This document shows, piece by piece, positions 62,701 to 64,000 of a stretch of DNA of 64,000 nt. The position numbers and the translations under genes were made by a program. Source of the stretch: Hemicentrotus pulcherrimus. Taxonomy: Eukaryota; Echinodermata; Echinoidea; Camarodonta; Strongylocentrotidae. The stretch lies in the NCBI GenBank assembly GCA_003118195.1, contig BEXV01000999.1, positions 67,246 through 131,245 of the forward strand. The letters are read 5' to 3'. The number at the start of each line of letters is the position of its first letter. The stretch's first letter is position 1. Under the pieces are notes generated by a model that worked only from the letters and a program-made list of their open reading frames with translations, ran no database searches and was not told where the DNA came from.

Positions 62701-63331
62701 CAACAGGAACGATCAGGTAAGCGATGATTGGTGGACTTTTTAAAAATCAAAACCATGTATATCATTATTTCTTTGTCTATATACTTTGAGATATATAAAG
62801 ACTCTTGTTGTTCAGAAGTTTTACCTATTACATAAAGCAATGAAGATCAGTTTCAACTTCGCGTCAGTTGGCAATATTCCACAGCCTATATTTTCAATCT
62901 TTGCAGAATGATAATGCATTTAATCGTAGTTATCATTACTACATTTATTAAAATGATACAGTGACTAAAGTGATGTAGAAGCTAATTTTATCCAAATAAA
63001 AACATGGTTGGATCTAGCTGACCTGAGATGTTCCTCGTGCTGGGTTGGCCCGTGTCCTAAATATTGACACGAACGGTGATTGTTGATTCTGCATACAACT
63101 CCCAATTATATTGGCAATCATGATTGTATGTTTTATAACATCATTGATGTGGTATTGATAGTTAGGAGTATTAATCATGCATAAACACTCTCTTTGTCTT
63201 AGACGTGTTCTCAGTACTGGCCTGCCGGGGACGAGGCGCTGATTGGTCCATTCGTCATTGACGTATCAGCCGAGGAGAGGGAAGGGGACGTCATCATAAG
63301 GACTTTTCTCCTGTCCAATACAAACACGGTA
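180..63331 (+). CDS. Receptor-type protein tyrosine phosphatase, EGF-Ig-FN3(13-14)-TM-PTP D1-D2, partial at both ends (39 exons)
   Basis: Span of a single spliced gene; the individual exons are listed separately. Every exon pair is joined by GT/AG borders with matching phase, giving one frame of about 2,260 codons broken only in FN3-5. The predicted product is a type I membrane receptor: ectodomain of two EGF-like repeats, an Ig domain and an FN3 array; one transmembrane helix; two tandem cytoplasmic PTP domains. D1 carries all the catalytic motifs and should dephosphorylate phosphotyrosine proteins; D2 is cut off before its catalytic exon. The membrane-proximal module and first FN3 resemble R2B (kappa/mu/T/U) RPTPs, while the EGF repeats resemble Tie kinases. 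The start codon, signal peptide and any further EGF or Ig domains lie upstream of base 1. The two-gene alternative (break in the 14.3-kb intron) cannot be excluded. Gene symbol not assignable. Confidence 0.9.
1130..1267 (+). CDS. RPTP exon 2: EGF-like repeat (laminin/MEGF style)
   Basis: Phase 1-1 exon between ATCAG and GTTTGT. The frame inherited from exon 1 gives [20 protein letters not shown] and ends in [12 protein letters not shown]. The CxxGxFGxxC-xxxCxC spacing is that of the Tie/MEGF-type EGF repeat. An ATG-initiated reading of this stretch (1139) is out of frame with both neighbours and carries no cysteine pattern, so the spliced frame is clearly the real one. Confidence 0.88.
1820..2549 (+). 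mobile_element. Non-LTR retrotransposon 3' fragment (CR1/L2-like ORF2 C-terminus plus 3' UTR)
   Basis: An open frame to the stop at 2157-2159 encodes a segment with [25 protein letters not shown] and [11 protein letters not shown]. This is the conserved C-terminal tail that follows the reverse transcriptase in many CR1/L2-like LINE ORF2 proteins (family recalled, not searched). About 390 bp of 3' UTR follow, ending in a (CAAA)n tail at 2525-2549. An in-frame TGA upstream and lack of the RT domain show 5' truncation and decay. It sits in the intron between exons 2 and 3, same strand as the host gene. The left border is approximate. Confidence 0.75.
2855..3160 (+). CDS. RPTP exon 3: Ig-like domain
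   Basis: Acceptor CCATACAG; donor GTTAGT at 3161, with a weaker in-phase alternative GTCATG at 3155. Phase 1-1, 102 codons. Motifs [11 protein letters not shown] (B strand Cys) and [11 protein letters not shown] (F strand Cys) mark an Ig fold; the usual core Trp is replaced (LQVYTG). Sequons NGS and NFT. The position between EGF repeats and the FN3 array matches Tie receptors, and Ig followed by FN3 also matches R2B phosphatases. Confidence 0.85.
4437..4748 (+). CDS. RPTP exon 4: FN3-1
   Basis: Phase 1-1 exon between CTCCAG and GTAAGT. FN3 core: VELTWDAW, then [12 protein letters not shown], then [13 protein letters not shown]. The end, [12 protein letters not shown] followed by TTTCA, resembles the first FN3 of R2B RPTPs (and the equivalent Tie domain), where an RPGxxGxGxPxP stretch precedes a cysteine. 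It lacks the paired internal cysteines that mark the later A and B subtypes, so it is a separate lineage from the repeated array. Confidence 0.92.
5183..5509 (+). CDS. RPTP exon 5: FN3-2 (subtype A, pair 1)
   Basis: Phase 1-1 exon between AACCCAG and GTAAGA. Core [20 protein letters not shown], then SFDQC, then [11 protein letters not shown]. First of five domains with the A signature: a Cys just before the C strand and a second Cys (DQC) after the C' strand, likely a domain-internal disulphide (inference). Several sequons (NTT, NIT) suggest glycosylation. Confidence 0.92.
5874..6051 (+). CDS. RPTP exon 6: FN3-3 first half (subtype B, pair 1)
   Basis: Short exon without an ATG, found by extending phase 1 from exon 5. 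Acceptor CTCTCAG, donor GTAAGT, phase 1 in and 2 out. Encodes [20 protein letters not shown], the subtype B signature PCGH-x-x-G followed by a C strand. The domain is completed by exon 7, making this the only FN3 of the repeated array split by an intron. Confidence 0.9.
6562..6674 (+). CDS. RPTP exon 7: FN3-3 second half (subtype B, pair 1)
   Basis: Acceptor CCACCAG, donor GTAAGA, phase 2 in and 1 out. Encodes [20 protein letters not shown], then [15 protein letters not shown]: the E-F strands with the second B-type cysteine (AEC-xx-Y) and the GxGPxS turn before strand G. Confidence 0.9.
7057..7187. mobile_element. MITE-like terminal-inverted-repeat element, 131 bp
   Basis: Ends are CGGTCACAAA (7057-7066) and TTTGTGACCG (7178-7187), exact reverse complements. 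Inner arms also pair, around GTACGAACGAT on the left and its complement ATCGTTCGTAC on the right. No open frame, which fits a short non-autonomous DNA element. It lies in the intron between FN3-3 and FN3-4. No clear target-site duplication could be read. Confidence 0.65.
7364..7666 (+). CDS. RPTP exon 8: FN3-4 (subtype A, pair 2)
   Basis: Phase 1-1 exon between TTGATAG and GTGAAC. Opens with [10 protein letters not shown], the usual FN3 linker; core [19 protein letters not shown], then VLDQC, then [11 protein letters not shown]. Both A-type cysteines are present. Sequons NLT and NRT. Confidence 0.94.
8022..8318 (+). CDS. RPTP exon 9: FN3-5 (subtype B, pair 2), disrupted by in-frame TAA
   Basis: Acceptor AATCTAG, donor GTATGC, phase 1-1 as in its neighbours. 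Core [16 protein letters not shown], then [20 protein letters not shown], with both B-type cysteines. Immediately after GYG the frame meets TAA at 8282-8284. Shifting by one base from about 8280 to about 8297 reads VSQTV, exactly the expected strand G, and returning to the original frame gives HVRTQGE before the donor. This points to two compensating one-base differences (sequencing error or a real allele), not a true end. The potential donor GTAAGC at 8281 would break the phase of the next exon. Confidence 0.85.
8931..9248 (+). CDS. RPTP exon 10: FN3-6 (subtype A, pair 3)
   Basis: Phase 1-1 exon between TCCACAG and GTATTG. Core [20 protein letters not shown], then NLGMCGPIS, then [18 protein letters not shown]. 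Both A cysteines are kept, but the second is GMC instead of DQC. Minus- and plus-strand overlapping frames here are shadows. Confidence 0.94.
9643..9933 (+). CDS. RPTP exon 11: FN3-7 (subtype B, pair 3)
   Basis: Phase 1-1 exon between ATACTCAG and GTAAGT. Core [20 protein letters not shown], then [21 protein letters not shown]-type cysteines ECG and LPC. The H-G-P replaces the usual H-G-D of the subtype. Confidence 0.94.
10375..10692 (+). CDS. RPTP exon 12: FN3-8 (subtype A, pair 4)
   Basis: Phase 1-1 exon between TTCGCAG and GTAAGC. Opens [13 protein letters not shown]; core [20 protein letters not shown], then NTDQC, then [16 protein letters not shown]. Both A-type cysteines present. Confidence 0.94.
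11143..11451 (+). CDS. RPTP exon 13: FN3-9 (subtype B, pair 4)
   Basis: Phase 1-1 exon between CTTCCAG and GTATGT. Core [20 protein letters not shown], then [20 protein letters not shown] and PFSSWKK. An extra cysteine sits in the PCGHRCG motif, giving an odd number in this domain and so a possible free thiol or inter-domain bond (inference). Confidence 0.94.
11869..12183 (+). CDS. RPTP exon 14: FN3-10 (subtype A, pair 5)
   Basis: Phase 1-1 exon between ATTTCAG and GTAAGG. Core [20 protein letters not shown], then [11 protein letters not shown], then [19 protein letters not shown]-type cysteines retained, with DRC in place of DQC. Confidence 0.94.
12750..13040 (+). CDS. RPTP exon 15: FN3-11 (subtype B, pair 5)
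   Basis: Phase 1-1 exon between ATCACAG and GTAGGT. Core [20 protein letters not shown], then [20 protein letters not shown] and PFSQEIS. The first B-type cysteine is kept but the second is replaced by the ordinary FN3 residues PY, leaving an unpaired Cys. Confidence 0.94.
13642..13748 (+). CDS. RPTP exon 16: FN3-12 part 1
   Basis: Acceptor GATTGCAG, donor GTAAGA; phase 1 in, 0 out. Encodes [29 protein letters not shown]. No A/B cysteines, a conventional FN3. The break in phase 0 after strand C is typical of split FN3 exons in RPTP genes. Confidence 0.9.
13933..13980. repeat. (ATC)n microsatellite
   Basis: About sixteen uninterrupted copies of the trinucleotide, in the intron between exons 16 and 17. 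Confidence 0.97.
14246..14371 (+). CDS. RPTP exon 17: FN3-12 part 2
   Basis: Phase 0-0 exon of 42 codons between CTTTACAG and GTAGGA. Encodes [17 protein letters not shown] and [10 protein letters not shown], the C'-F strands of the domain begun in exon 16. Found by phase and motif, as no ATG lies in it. Confidence 0.88.
14372..17756 (+). other. Intron inside FN3-12 (3.4 kb)
   Basis: AT-rich, no exon-like frame found. Holds a (GA)n stretch at about 16072-16098. Several 60-70-codon frames in it show no recognisable domain and lack splice context. Confidence 0.7.
17757..17826 (+). CDS. RPTP exon 18: FN3-12 part 3
   Basis: Acceptor TTTCGCTAG, donor GTGAGT; phase 0 in, 1 out. Encodes [20 protein letters not shown] plus SEG: the end of strand F, the GPGxxS turn and strand G that close FN3-12. 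Confidence 0.9.
18163..18380 (+). other. Possible alternative terminal exon with stop and AATAAA
   Basis: A fair acceptor, TTATTTCCATTTCAG, precedes 18163. Spliced from exon 18 (phase 1) it reads HPEHDS and then TGA at 18180-18182. A canonical AATAAA lies at 18355-18360. Use of this exon would end the protein after FN3-12, without a membrane anchor, giving a soluble ectodomain. The evidence is only the site combination; a chance acceptor plus AATAAA in AT-rich DNA is quite possible. Confidence 0.3.
18361..18545. promoter_or_regulatory. CpG-rich, CCAAT-box-rich island, candidate internal promoter
   Basis: About 20 CpG dinucleotides in 180 bp, in a region otherwise poor in CpG. Contains ATTGG at 18481-18485 and CCAAT at 18515-18519 and 18538-18542, plus an E-box CACGTG near 18454. 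Clustered CCAAT boxes of this kind are typical of NF-Y-bound promoters. Orientation and activity are not shown by the sequence. Confidence 0.4.
18800..18908. repeat. GA-rich / (GA)n microsatellite
   Basis: Purine-rich tract, purest at 18861-18898. Reading frames across it on the minus strand are low-complexity Ser/Leu. Confidence 0.95.
19140..19208. repeat. (GA)n microsatellite
   Basis: Imperfect GA repeat with AAAGA interruptions. Confidence 0.95.
22025..22320 (+). mobile_element. tRNA-derived SINE
   Basis: Starts with a tRNA-like A-box region (TACGGTTTAAGCAC) and has a B-box-like GGTTCTATCCC at 22072-22082. A non-tRNA body follows with GCCAGGGTAG and a 3' end GCTATAGAAATGACTACAA running into ATT-rich simple sequence, as is usual for invertebrate SINEs. 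Decayed relative to a consensus B box, so an old copy. Not a functional tRNA gene. Confidence 0.55.
22894..22930. repeat. (TTC)n microsatellite
   Basis: TTC repeat with TTTC interruptions, immediately left of the 186-bp direct repeat. Confidence 0.95.
22930..23115. repeat. 186-bp direct repeat, left copy
   Basis: Matches 23861-24046 base for base except about three substitutions and no indels. Ends in CTTATGATTAT, right where the reverse-transcriptase fragment begins. Either a long target-site duplication or an assembly duplication around the gap. Confidence 0.9.
23116..23403 (+). mobile_element. Non-LTR retrotransposon reverse-transcriptase fragment, broken
   Basis: The frame reads [20 protein letters not shown], then a stop TAA at 23195-23197, then [20 protein letters not shown] and [18 protein letters not shown]. 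The [12 protein letters not shown] and FADD motifs are the RT palm of non-LTR elements (CR1/L2/RTE group). It is 5' truncated, starting abruptly after the direct repeat, carries a premature stop, and disappears into the assembly gap. Confidence 0.9.
23404..23860. other. Assembly gap (457 N)
   Basis: Run of N. It hides the 3' part of the retrotransposon and possibly the start of the right-hand direct repeat. Confidence 1.
23861..24046. repeat. 186-bp direct repeat, right copy
   Basis: Second copy of 22930-23115. It begins exactly at the gap edge, so the true repeat may be longer. After CTTATGATTAT the flanks diverge. Confidence 0.9.
24608..24677. repeat. CT-rich microsatellite
   Basis: Pyrimidine tract of TCTC and CCCT units. 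Confidence 0.92.
24909..24988. repeat. 16-bp minisatellite, five copies
   Basis: Five contiguous 16-mers of consensus GGCCTTTGGTGTGCGT with one to three differences per copy. Confidence 0.9.
25818..25957. repeat. Compound (GA)n-(CA)n-(TA)n-(TG)n microsatellite
   Basis: GA tract, then CA repeats, a short TATATA, then TG repeats and more GA. The CA and TG arms are inverted and could form a hairpin. All overlapping frames here are low complexity. Confidence 0.95.
27944..27983. repeat. (CT)n microsatellite
   Basis: Uninterrupted CT dinucleotides. Confidence 0.97.
28205..28642. repeat. Long GA-rich tract with (GATA)n
   Basis: About 440 bp of nearly pure purine sequence in GAGA, AGACA and GATA units; (GATA)n is clearest at 28523-28545. 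Gives a long Ser/Leu minus-strand frame without biological meaning. Confidence 0.95.
28890..29282. repeat. Two-copy tandem duplication, about 200-bp unit
   Basis: 28890-29094 and 29095-29282 align along their length: both open with TTGTTGA, share TGCGAATATTCAGA near the middle and AGAGAATAACA near the end. The second copy has lost about 25 bp between the latter two landmarks. No coding potential. Confidence 0.85.
31045..31130. repeat. Inverted repeat, 16-bp perfect stem
   Basis: ATGAAGAAGAGAAGTT (31045-31060) pairs exactly with AACTTCTCTTCTTCAT (31115-31130) around a 54-base loop. Confidence 0.75.
32136..32242 (+). CDS. RPTP exon 19: FN3-13 part 1
   Basis: Acceptor TTTTCAG, donor GTAAGT; phase 1 in, 0 out, the same architecture as exon 16. 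Encodes [11 protein letters not shown] then [19 protein letters not shown]. Conventional FN3 without A/B cysteines. Confidence 0.9.
32243..37633 (+). other. Intron inside FN3-13 (5.4 kb)
   Basis: No exon found. Holds GA repeats near 34948-34980, a CACGCACCAA minisatellite at 35041-35070 with CA-rich flanks, a CArG-like CCAAATATGG near 36092 and two TTAGGG-type units (CCCTAACCCTAAC near 37000). Frames of 60-80 codons at 32971 and 35721 are unrecognised and have no supporting splice pattern. Confidence 0.65.
35031..35110. repeat. CACGCACCAA minisatellite and (CA)n
   Basis: Three perfect 10-bp units at 35041-35070 flanked by degenerate copies and CA dinucleotides. Confidence 0.93.
37634..37841 (+). 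CDS. RPTP exon 20: FN3-13 part 2
   Basis: Acceptor GTCCACAG, donor GTAAGA; phase 0 in, 1 out. Encodes [14 protein letters not shown], then [20 protein letters not shown] and ITEFTKVP, the rest of the FN3 begun in exon 19. Confidence 0.93.
37891..38141 (-). mobile_element. 5'-truncated non-LTR retrotransposon with 13-bp target-site duplication
   Basis: On the minus strand from 38128: a frame with [37 protein letters not shown] and [16 protein letters not shown] followed by stop, then a (GTAA)n tail at 37904-37922. This is the conserved C-terminus of a widespread non-LTR ORF2 family. The identical 13-mer CTTACTAGAGTAT flanks it at 37891-37903 and 38129-38141. The intact frame and perfect duplication mean a recent insertion. 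It lies antisense in the intron after exon 20. Confidence 0.92.
39330..39426 (+). CDS. RPTP exon 21: start of membrane-proximal FN3-like module
   Basis: Acceptor TTTATAG, donor GTAAGC; phase 1 in, 2 out. Encodes [14 protein letters not shown], then [14 protein letters not shown]. The hydrophobic alternation resembles strands A-C of the degenerate FN3 that precedes the membrane in R2B RPTPs. Confidence 0.85.
39427..47637 (+). other. 8.2-kb intron in the membrane-proximal module
   Basis: AT-rich, no exon-like sequence found. Includes poly-G near 39816-39832 and 45129-45140, a (GT)n run at 45082-45115 and a short hairpin around CCGATTTCTATATCGG near 43239. The flanking exons join in phase 2. 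Confidence 0.7.
45082..45140. repeat. (GT)n microsatellite followed by poly-G
   Basis: GT dinucleotides with one AT interruption, then about a dozen G. Confidence 0.95.
47638..47908 (+). CDS. RPTP exon 22: membrane-proximal module, R2B signature
   Basis: Acceptor CCGTACAG, donor GTTAGT; phase 2 in, 0 out. Encodes [14 protein letters not shown], then [40 protein letters not shown]. The AAEF/L ... [19 protein letters not shown] motif is the hallmark of the segment before the membrane in MAM-type (kappa/mu/T/U) RPTPs, the region containing their proteolytic cleavage site (family knowledge). Strongest single link to the R2B class. Confidence 0.93.
48375..48414 (+). CDS. RPTP exon 23: 40-nt microexon, end of membrane-proximal module
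   Basis: Acceptor TTATTTAG, donor GTCAGT; phase 0 in, 1 out. Encodes [13 protein letters not shown], matching the cysteine-containing last strand of the R2B module. Identified from phase continuity and motif. Confidence 0.82.
48415..50365 (+). other. Intron before the transmembrane exon
   Basis: No coding features. A 14-bp inverted repeat lies at 49452-49509, and poly-G at about 49577-49590 ends in a single ambiguous N at 49591. Confidence 0.7.
50366..50489 (+). CDS. RPTP exon 24: transmembrane helix
   Basis: Acceptor ATCGCAG, donor GTAAGT; phase 1 in, 2 out. A short Ser/Thr/Asn stalk ([14 protein letters not shown]) precedes the 20-residue hydrophobic helix [20 protein letters not shown], then RRRKR continuing into exon 25 as the stop-transfer. 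One transmembrane segment, cytoplasmic C-terminus. Confidence 0.95.
50582..50716. repeat. CT-rich / (CT)n microsatellite
   Basis: Pyrimidine tract, pure CT at about 50670-50715, inside the intron after the transmembrane exon. Produces long low-complexity Ser/Leu frames. Confidence 0.96.
50717..52661 (+). other. Intron between transmembrane and juxtamembrane exons (remainder)
   Basis: AT-rich; nothing recognised. An 84-codon frame at 51618 has no identifiable domain or splice context. Confidence 0.65.
52662..52714 (+). CDS. RPTP exon 25: juxtamembrane, stop-transfer basic patch
   Basis: Acceptor GTTCTTAG, donor GTATGT; phase 2 in, 1 out. Encodes [18 protein letters not shown], completing the basic RRRKR patch just inside the membrane. 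Confidence 0.85.
52787..52842. repeat. 28-bp perfect tandem duplication containing an E-box
   Basis: TCACGTGTTATTATAGGCTA plus 8 more bases occurs twice with no difference (52787-52814, 52815-52842). Each copy has a CACGTG. Confidence 0.92.
52843..52960 (-). mobile_element. Probable SINE/LINE 3'-end fragment with (ATT)n tail
   Basis: Read on the minus strand it ends in AAGCGCCTAATAAATGTT followed by an ATT-rich tail, a common ending of invertebrate short retroelements. No longer body could be delimited. Confidence 0.35.
53175..53267 (+). CDS. RPTP exon 26: juxtamembrane, symmetric cassette
   Basis: Acceptor AAACGCAG, donor GTAAGT; phase 1-1, 31 codons: [18 protein letters not shown] then [10 protein letters not shown]. 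Low-complexity linker with Ser/Thr. It could be skipped without a frameshift. The longer ATG-initiated frame across this site is out of phase. Confidence 0.82.
53640..54060 (-). repeat. Retroelement-like 3' tails, (TTGAA)n and (CTGAAA)n
   Basis: Two minus-strand tail-like simple repeats: TTCAATTCAATT units near 53662-53686 and TTCAGT units at 53972-53996 next to a short A/T run. Bodies of the elements are not recognisable. Confidence 0.35.
54432..54658 (+). CDS. RPTP exon 27: juxtamembrane and wedge region before D1
   Basis: Acceptor TCTTTAG, donor GTGGGT; phase 1 in, 0 out. Encodes a basic linker with repeated NGQNGHG and [13 protein letters not shown], ending in [17 protein letters not shown] and FKLDYE. 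The last part corresponds to the helical start of the first PTP domain (usual xxFxxEFxxL region). Confidence 0.88.
55191..55278 (+). CDS. RPTP exon 28: D1 phosphatase, KNRY (pTyr-recognition) motif
   Basis: Acceptor TTTTACAG, donor GTAAGT; phase 0 in, 1 out. Encodes [20 protein letters not shown] then IP. NxxKNRYxNIxPYD is PTP motif 1, whose Tyr sets pocket depth for phosphotyrosine. Confidence 0.95.
56767..56843 (+). CDS. RPTP exon 29: D1 phosphatase, DYINASF motif
   Basis: Acceptor TTTCCAG, donor GTAAGT; phase 1 in, 0 out. Encodes [11 protein letters not shown] then [11 protein letters not shown], the DYINA(S/N) core motif of classical PTPs. Confidence 0.95.
57718..57754 (+). CDS. RPTP exon 30: D1 phosphatase, 37-nt microexon (YIATQG)
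   Basis: Acceptor TTTTCAG, donor GTGAGA; phase 0 in, 1 out. Encodes [12 protein letters not shown], the YIATQGP motif shared with exon 31. Confidence 0.93.
58091..58188 (+). CDS. RPTP exon 31: D1 phosphatase, FWRMVW core
   Basis: Acceptor ATCCGTAG, donor GTAAGA; phase 1 in, 0 out. Encodes [20 protein letters not shown] then [13 protein letters not shown], the conserved helix and central strand of the PTP fold. Confidence 0.95.
58437..58553 (+). CDS. RPTP exon 32: D1 phosphatase, KCxxYWP
   Basis: Acceptor TATGACAG, donor GTAGGG; phase 0-0. Encodes [20 protein letters not shown] then [22 protein letters not shown] is PTP motif 6. Confidence 0.94.
59202..59356 (+). CDS. RPTP exon 33: D1 phosphatase, WPD loop and start of P-loop
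   Basis: Acceptor TATGGCAG, donor GTAAGC; phase 0 in, 2 out. Encodes [19 protein letters not shown], then SGPTIVHC. The WPD acid aspartate is present; the next residue, usually His, is Met. The exon ends two bases into the P-loop serine, right after the catalytic Cys. Confidence 0.96.
60007..60142 (+). CDS. RPTP exon 34: D1 phosphatase, P-loop SAGVGRTG
   Basis: Acceptor TTCGCAG, donor GTAAGT; phase 2 in, 0 out. With exon 33 it completes [20 protein letters not shown], the catalytic Cys-x5-Arg signature, and runs to RVKMVQTP with the Q-loop glutamine. All catalytic residues of D1 are intact, so D1 is predicted active. Confidence 0.97.
60560..60707. mobile_element. MITE-like terminal-inverted-repeat element, 148 bp
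   Basis: Left arm GGGATCCGTTTTGCAAAG ... ATGACAAATGACA and right arm TGTCATTTGTCACTGATGAC ... ATGGGGCCC pair over about 40 bp with mismatches. No open frame. It lies in the intron between exons 34 and 35. Similar foldback elements with GGGCCCC(A/G)TTTCACAAA ends are common in marine invertebrate genomes (recollection). Confidence 0.7.
60836..60985 (+). CDS. RPTP exon 35: end of D1 and D1-D2 linker
   Basis: Acceptor GTTTTAG, donor GTGAGT; phase 0-0. Encodes [20 protein letters not shown] then [11 protein letters not shown] and RTFLEEHLS. QYxFIYxALLE is the final PTP motif; the rest is the short linker to D2. Confidence 0.95.
61483..61582 (+). CDS. RPTP exon 36: start of D2, KNRY motif
   Basis: Acceptor GATACAG, donor GTAAGT; phase 0 in, 1 out. 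Encodes [20 protein letters not shown] then [11 protein letters not shown]. Confidence 0.93.
62058..62134 (+). CDS. RPTP exon 37: D2
   Basis: Acceptor CTTTTAG, donor GTAAGA; phase 1 in, 0 out, the same size and phase as D1 exon 29. Encodes [13 protein letters not shown] then [10 protein letters not shown], the DYINASF equivalent with VNAT. Confidence 0.93.
62582..62716 (+). CDS. RPTP exon 38: D2 core
   Basis: Acceptor TTAACAG, donor GTAAGC; phase 0-0, a fusion of the segments that D1 splits between exons 30 and 31. Encodes [20 protein letters not shown] then [23 protein letters not shown] replaces the ATQGP of active domains, a typical D2 change. Confidence 0.94.
63203..63331 (+). CDS. RPTP exon 39: D2, last exon in window
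   Basis: Acceptor TGTCTTAG; donor GTAAGT at 63332 (alternative GTAGTA three bases earlier, same phase). Phase 0-0. Encodes [20 protein letters not shown] then [13 protein letters not shown], the QYWP motif. The D2 WPD-equivalent and P-loop exons lie beyond the window, so D2 activity cannot be judged. Confidence 0.93.
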
Positions 63332-63537
63332 GTAAGTTTTACACCATTTTTATTCAAATACATTCAATTCGGTTTCATTCTATTTCATTCAATTTAGTTT
63401 TATTCTATTCATTACTATATTCAGTTATATATTATTCAGTTTATCTTTCAGTTTTATATAACATCTAATTAGATCCTTTTCATTTAATGGGAGGATTGTT
63501 GGTCACATGATATTCAATAAATAATCAATTGAACAAG

Positions 63538-63651
63538 CGTGCATTTTTGGTTATATTCGCCGTGCGTTTTTGTACTATTCAGCGTGAATTTTCGGTTATA
63601 ATATGCGACCCGTAATTTTGATTATATGCGACCCTTAATTTGGTTATATAT
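63538..63651. repeat. Degenerate 23-bp tandem repeat, five units
   Basis: Units start at 63538, 63561, 63583, 63606 and 63629, each CG(T/A)(G/C)... followed by ATTTT and a TATAT ending. Lengths 22-23 bp. Confidence 0.75.
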
Positions 63652-63711
63652 ATATTTATTGATATACTATATTTGTGGATATATTTAATTTTTTTGTTTT
63701 GATATTACATA

Positions 63712-63780
63712 AGTTGGAAGATTAACGTTCTGTTCAACTCGGCTTGACGCCTCGTTGAATGGAACGTTAATCTTTCAACT
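63712..63780. repeat. Long hairpin, arms of about 31 bp
   Basis: AGTTGGAAGATTAACGTTC on the left pairs with GAACGTTAATCTTTCAACT on the right with few mismatches, loop of about 7 bases. Could be a small foldback element or a structured RNA segment in the intron. Confidence 0.8.
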
Positions 63781-64000
63781 CATGAAAACATTCGCACTAT
63801 TGAACTCACTAGCATTCATTATTTGTATAGGCCTACCGTTGTATGCAGTAGGGCCTACTATATTAATTGATAATCTATTCAAACTATATAGGGATGTGGT
63901 TCATCGGCGCTCTTGACTAATGGTTTCTGTGTACAGATCCATTATAACCATTCACATGTCACTGTATAATCATGATGAGAATTGTATCATCAGAAGAAAA

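Overview
The window is eukaryotic genomic DNA, AT-rich and intron-rich, with many GA/CT, CA and poly-G microsatellites, non-LTR retrotransposon ends, a tRNA-derived SINE and small terminal-inverted-repeat elements. Repeat style, intron sizes of about 0.4-14 kb and the gene content suggest a marine deuterostome, most likely a sea urchin. That assignment is inference; no species marker was found.

One plus-strand gene accounts for nearly all coding sequence. I could chain 39 exons (180-63331, about 6.79 kb of coding sequence, about 2,260 codons) whose GT/AG borders and intron phases all agree. It is open at both ends: no start codon or signal peptide at the 5' edge, and it stops inside the second phosphatase domain at the 3' edge. 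The product is a receptor-type protein tyrosine phosphatase (RPTP). Order: two EGF-like repeats resembling those of the Tie receptor kinases (180-1267); one Ig-like domain (2855-3160); 13 fibronectin type III (FN3) domains (4437-37841); an extended FN3-like membrane-proximal module with the signature of MAM-class (R2B) RPTPs (39330-48414); a transmembrane helix (50366-50489); juxtamembrane exons (52662-54658); a complete D1 phosphatase domain with KNRY, WPD and [10 protein letters not shown] motifs (54432-60985); and the first part of D2 (61483-63331).

Layout: 0-18 kb is exon-dense and holds the EGF-Ig-FN3 array, mostly one phase 1-1 exon per FN3. FN3-2 to FN3-11 alternate strictly between two cysteine-marked subtypes, i.e. 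five copies of a two-domain unit. 18-50 kb is intron-dominated (introns of 14.3, 5.4 and 8.2 kb) with few exons and most repeats, including a 457-base assembly gap beside a reverse-transcriptase fragment. 50-64 kb is exon-dense again and encodes the membrane and cytoplasmic parts.

Points most worth attention: a Tie-like ectodomain attached to a phosphatase instead of a kinase; the A/B alternation of the FN3 array; a stop codon in FN3-5 explained by two compensating one-base indels; a possible alternative terminal exon next to a CpG- and CCAAT-rich island in the 14.3-kb intron, raising a soluble isoform or a two-gene model; and two retrotransposon insertions with readable target-site duplications (13 bp, and an unusual one of at least 186 bp)
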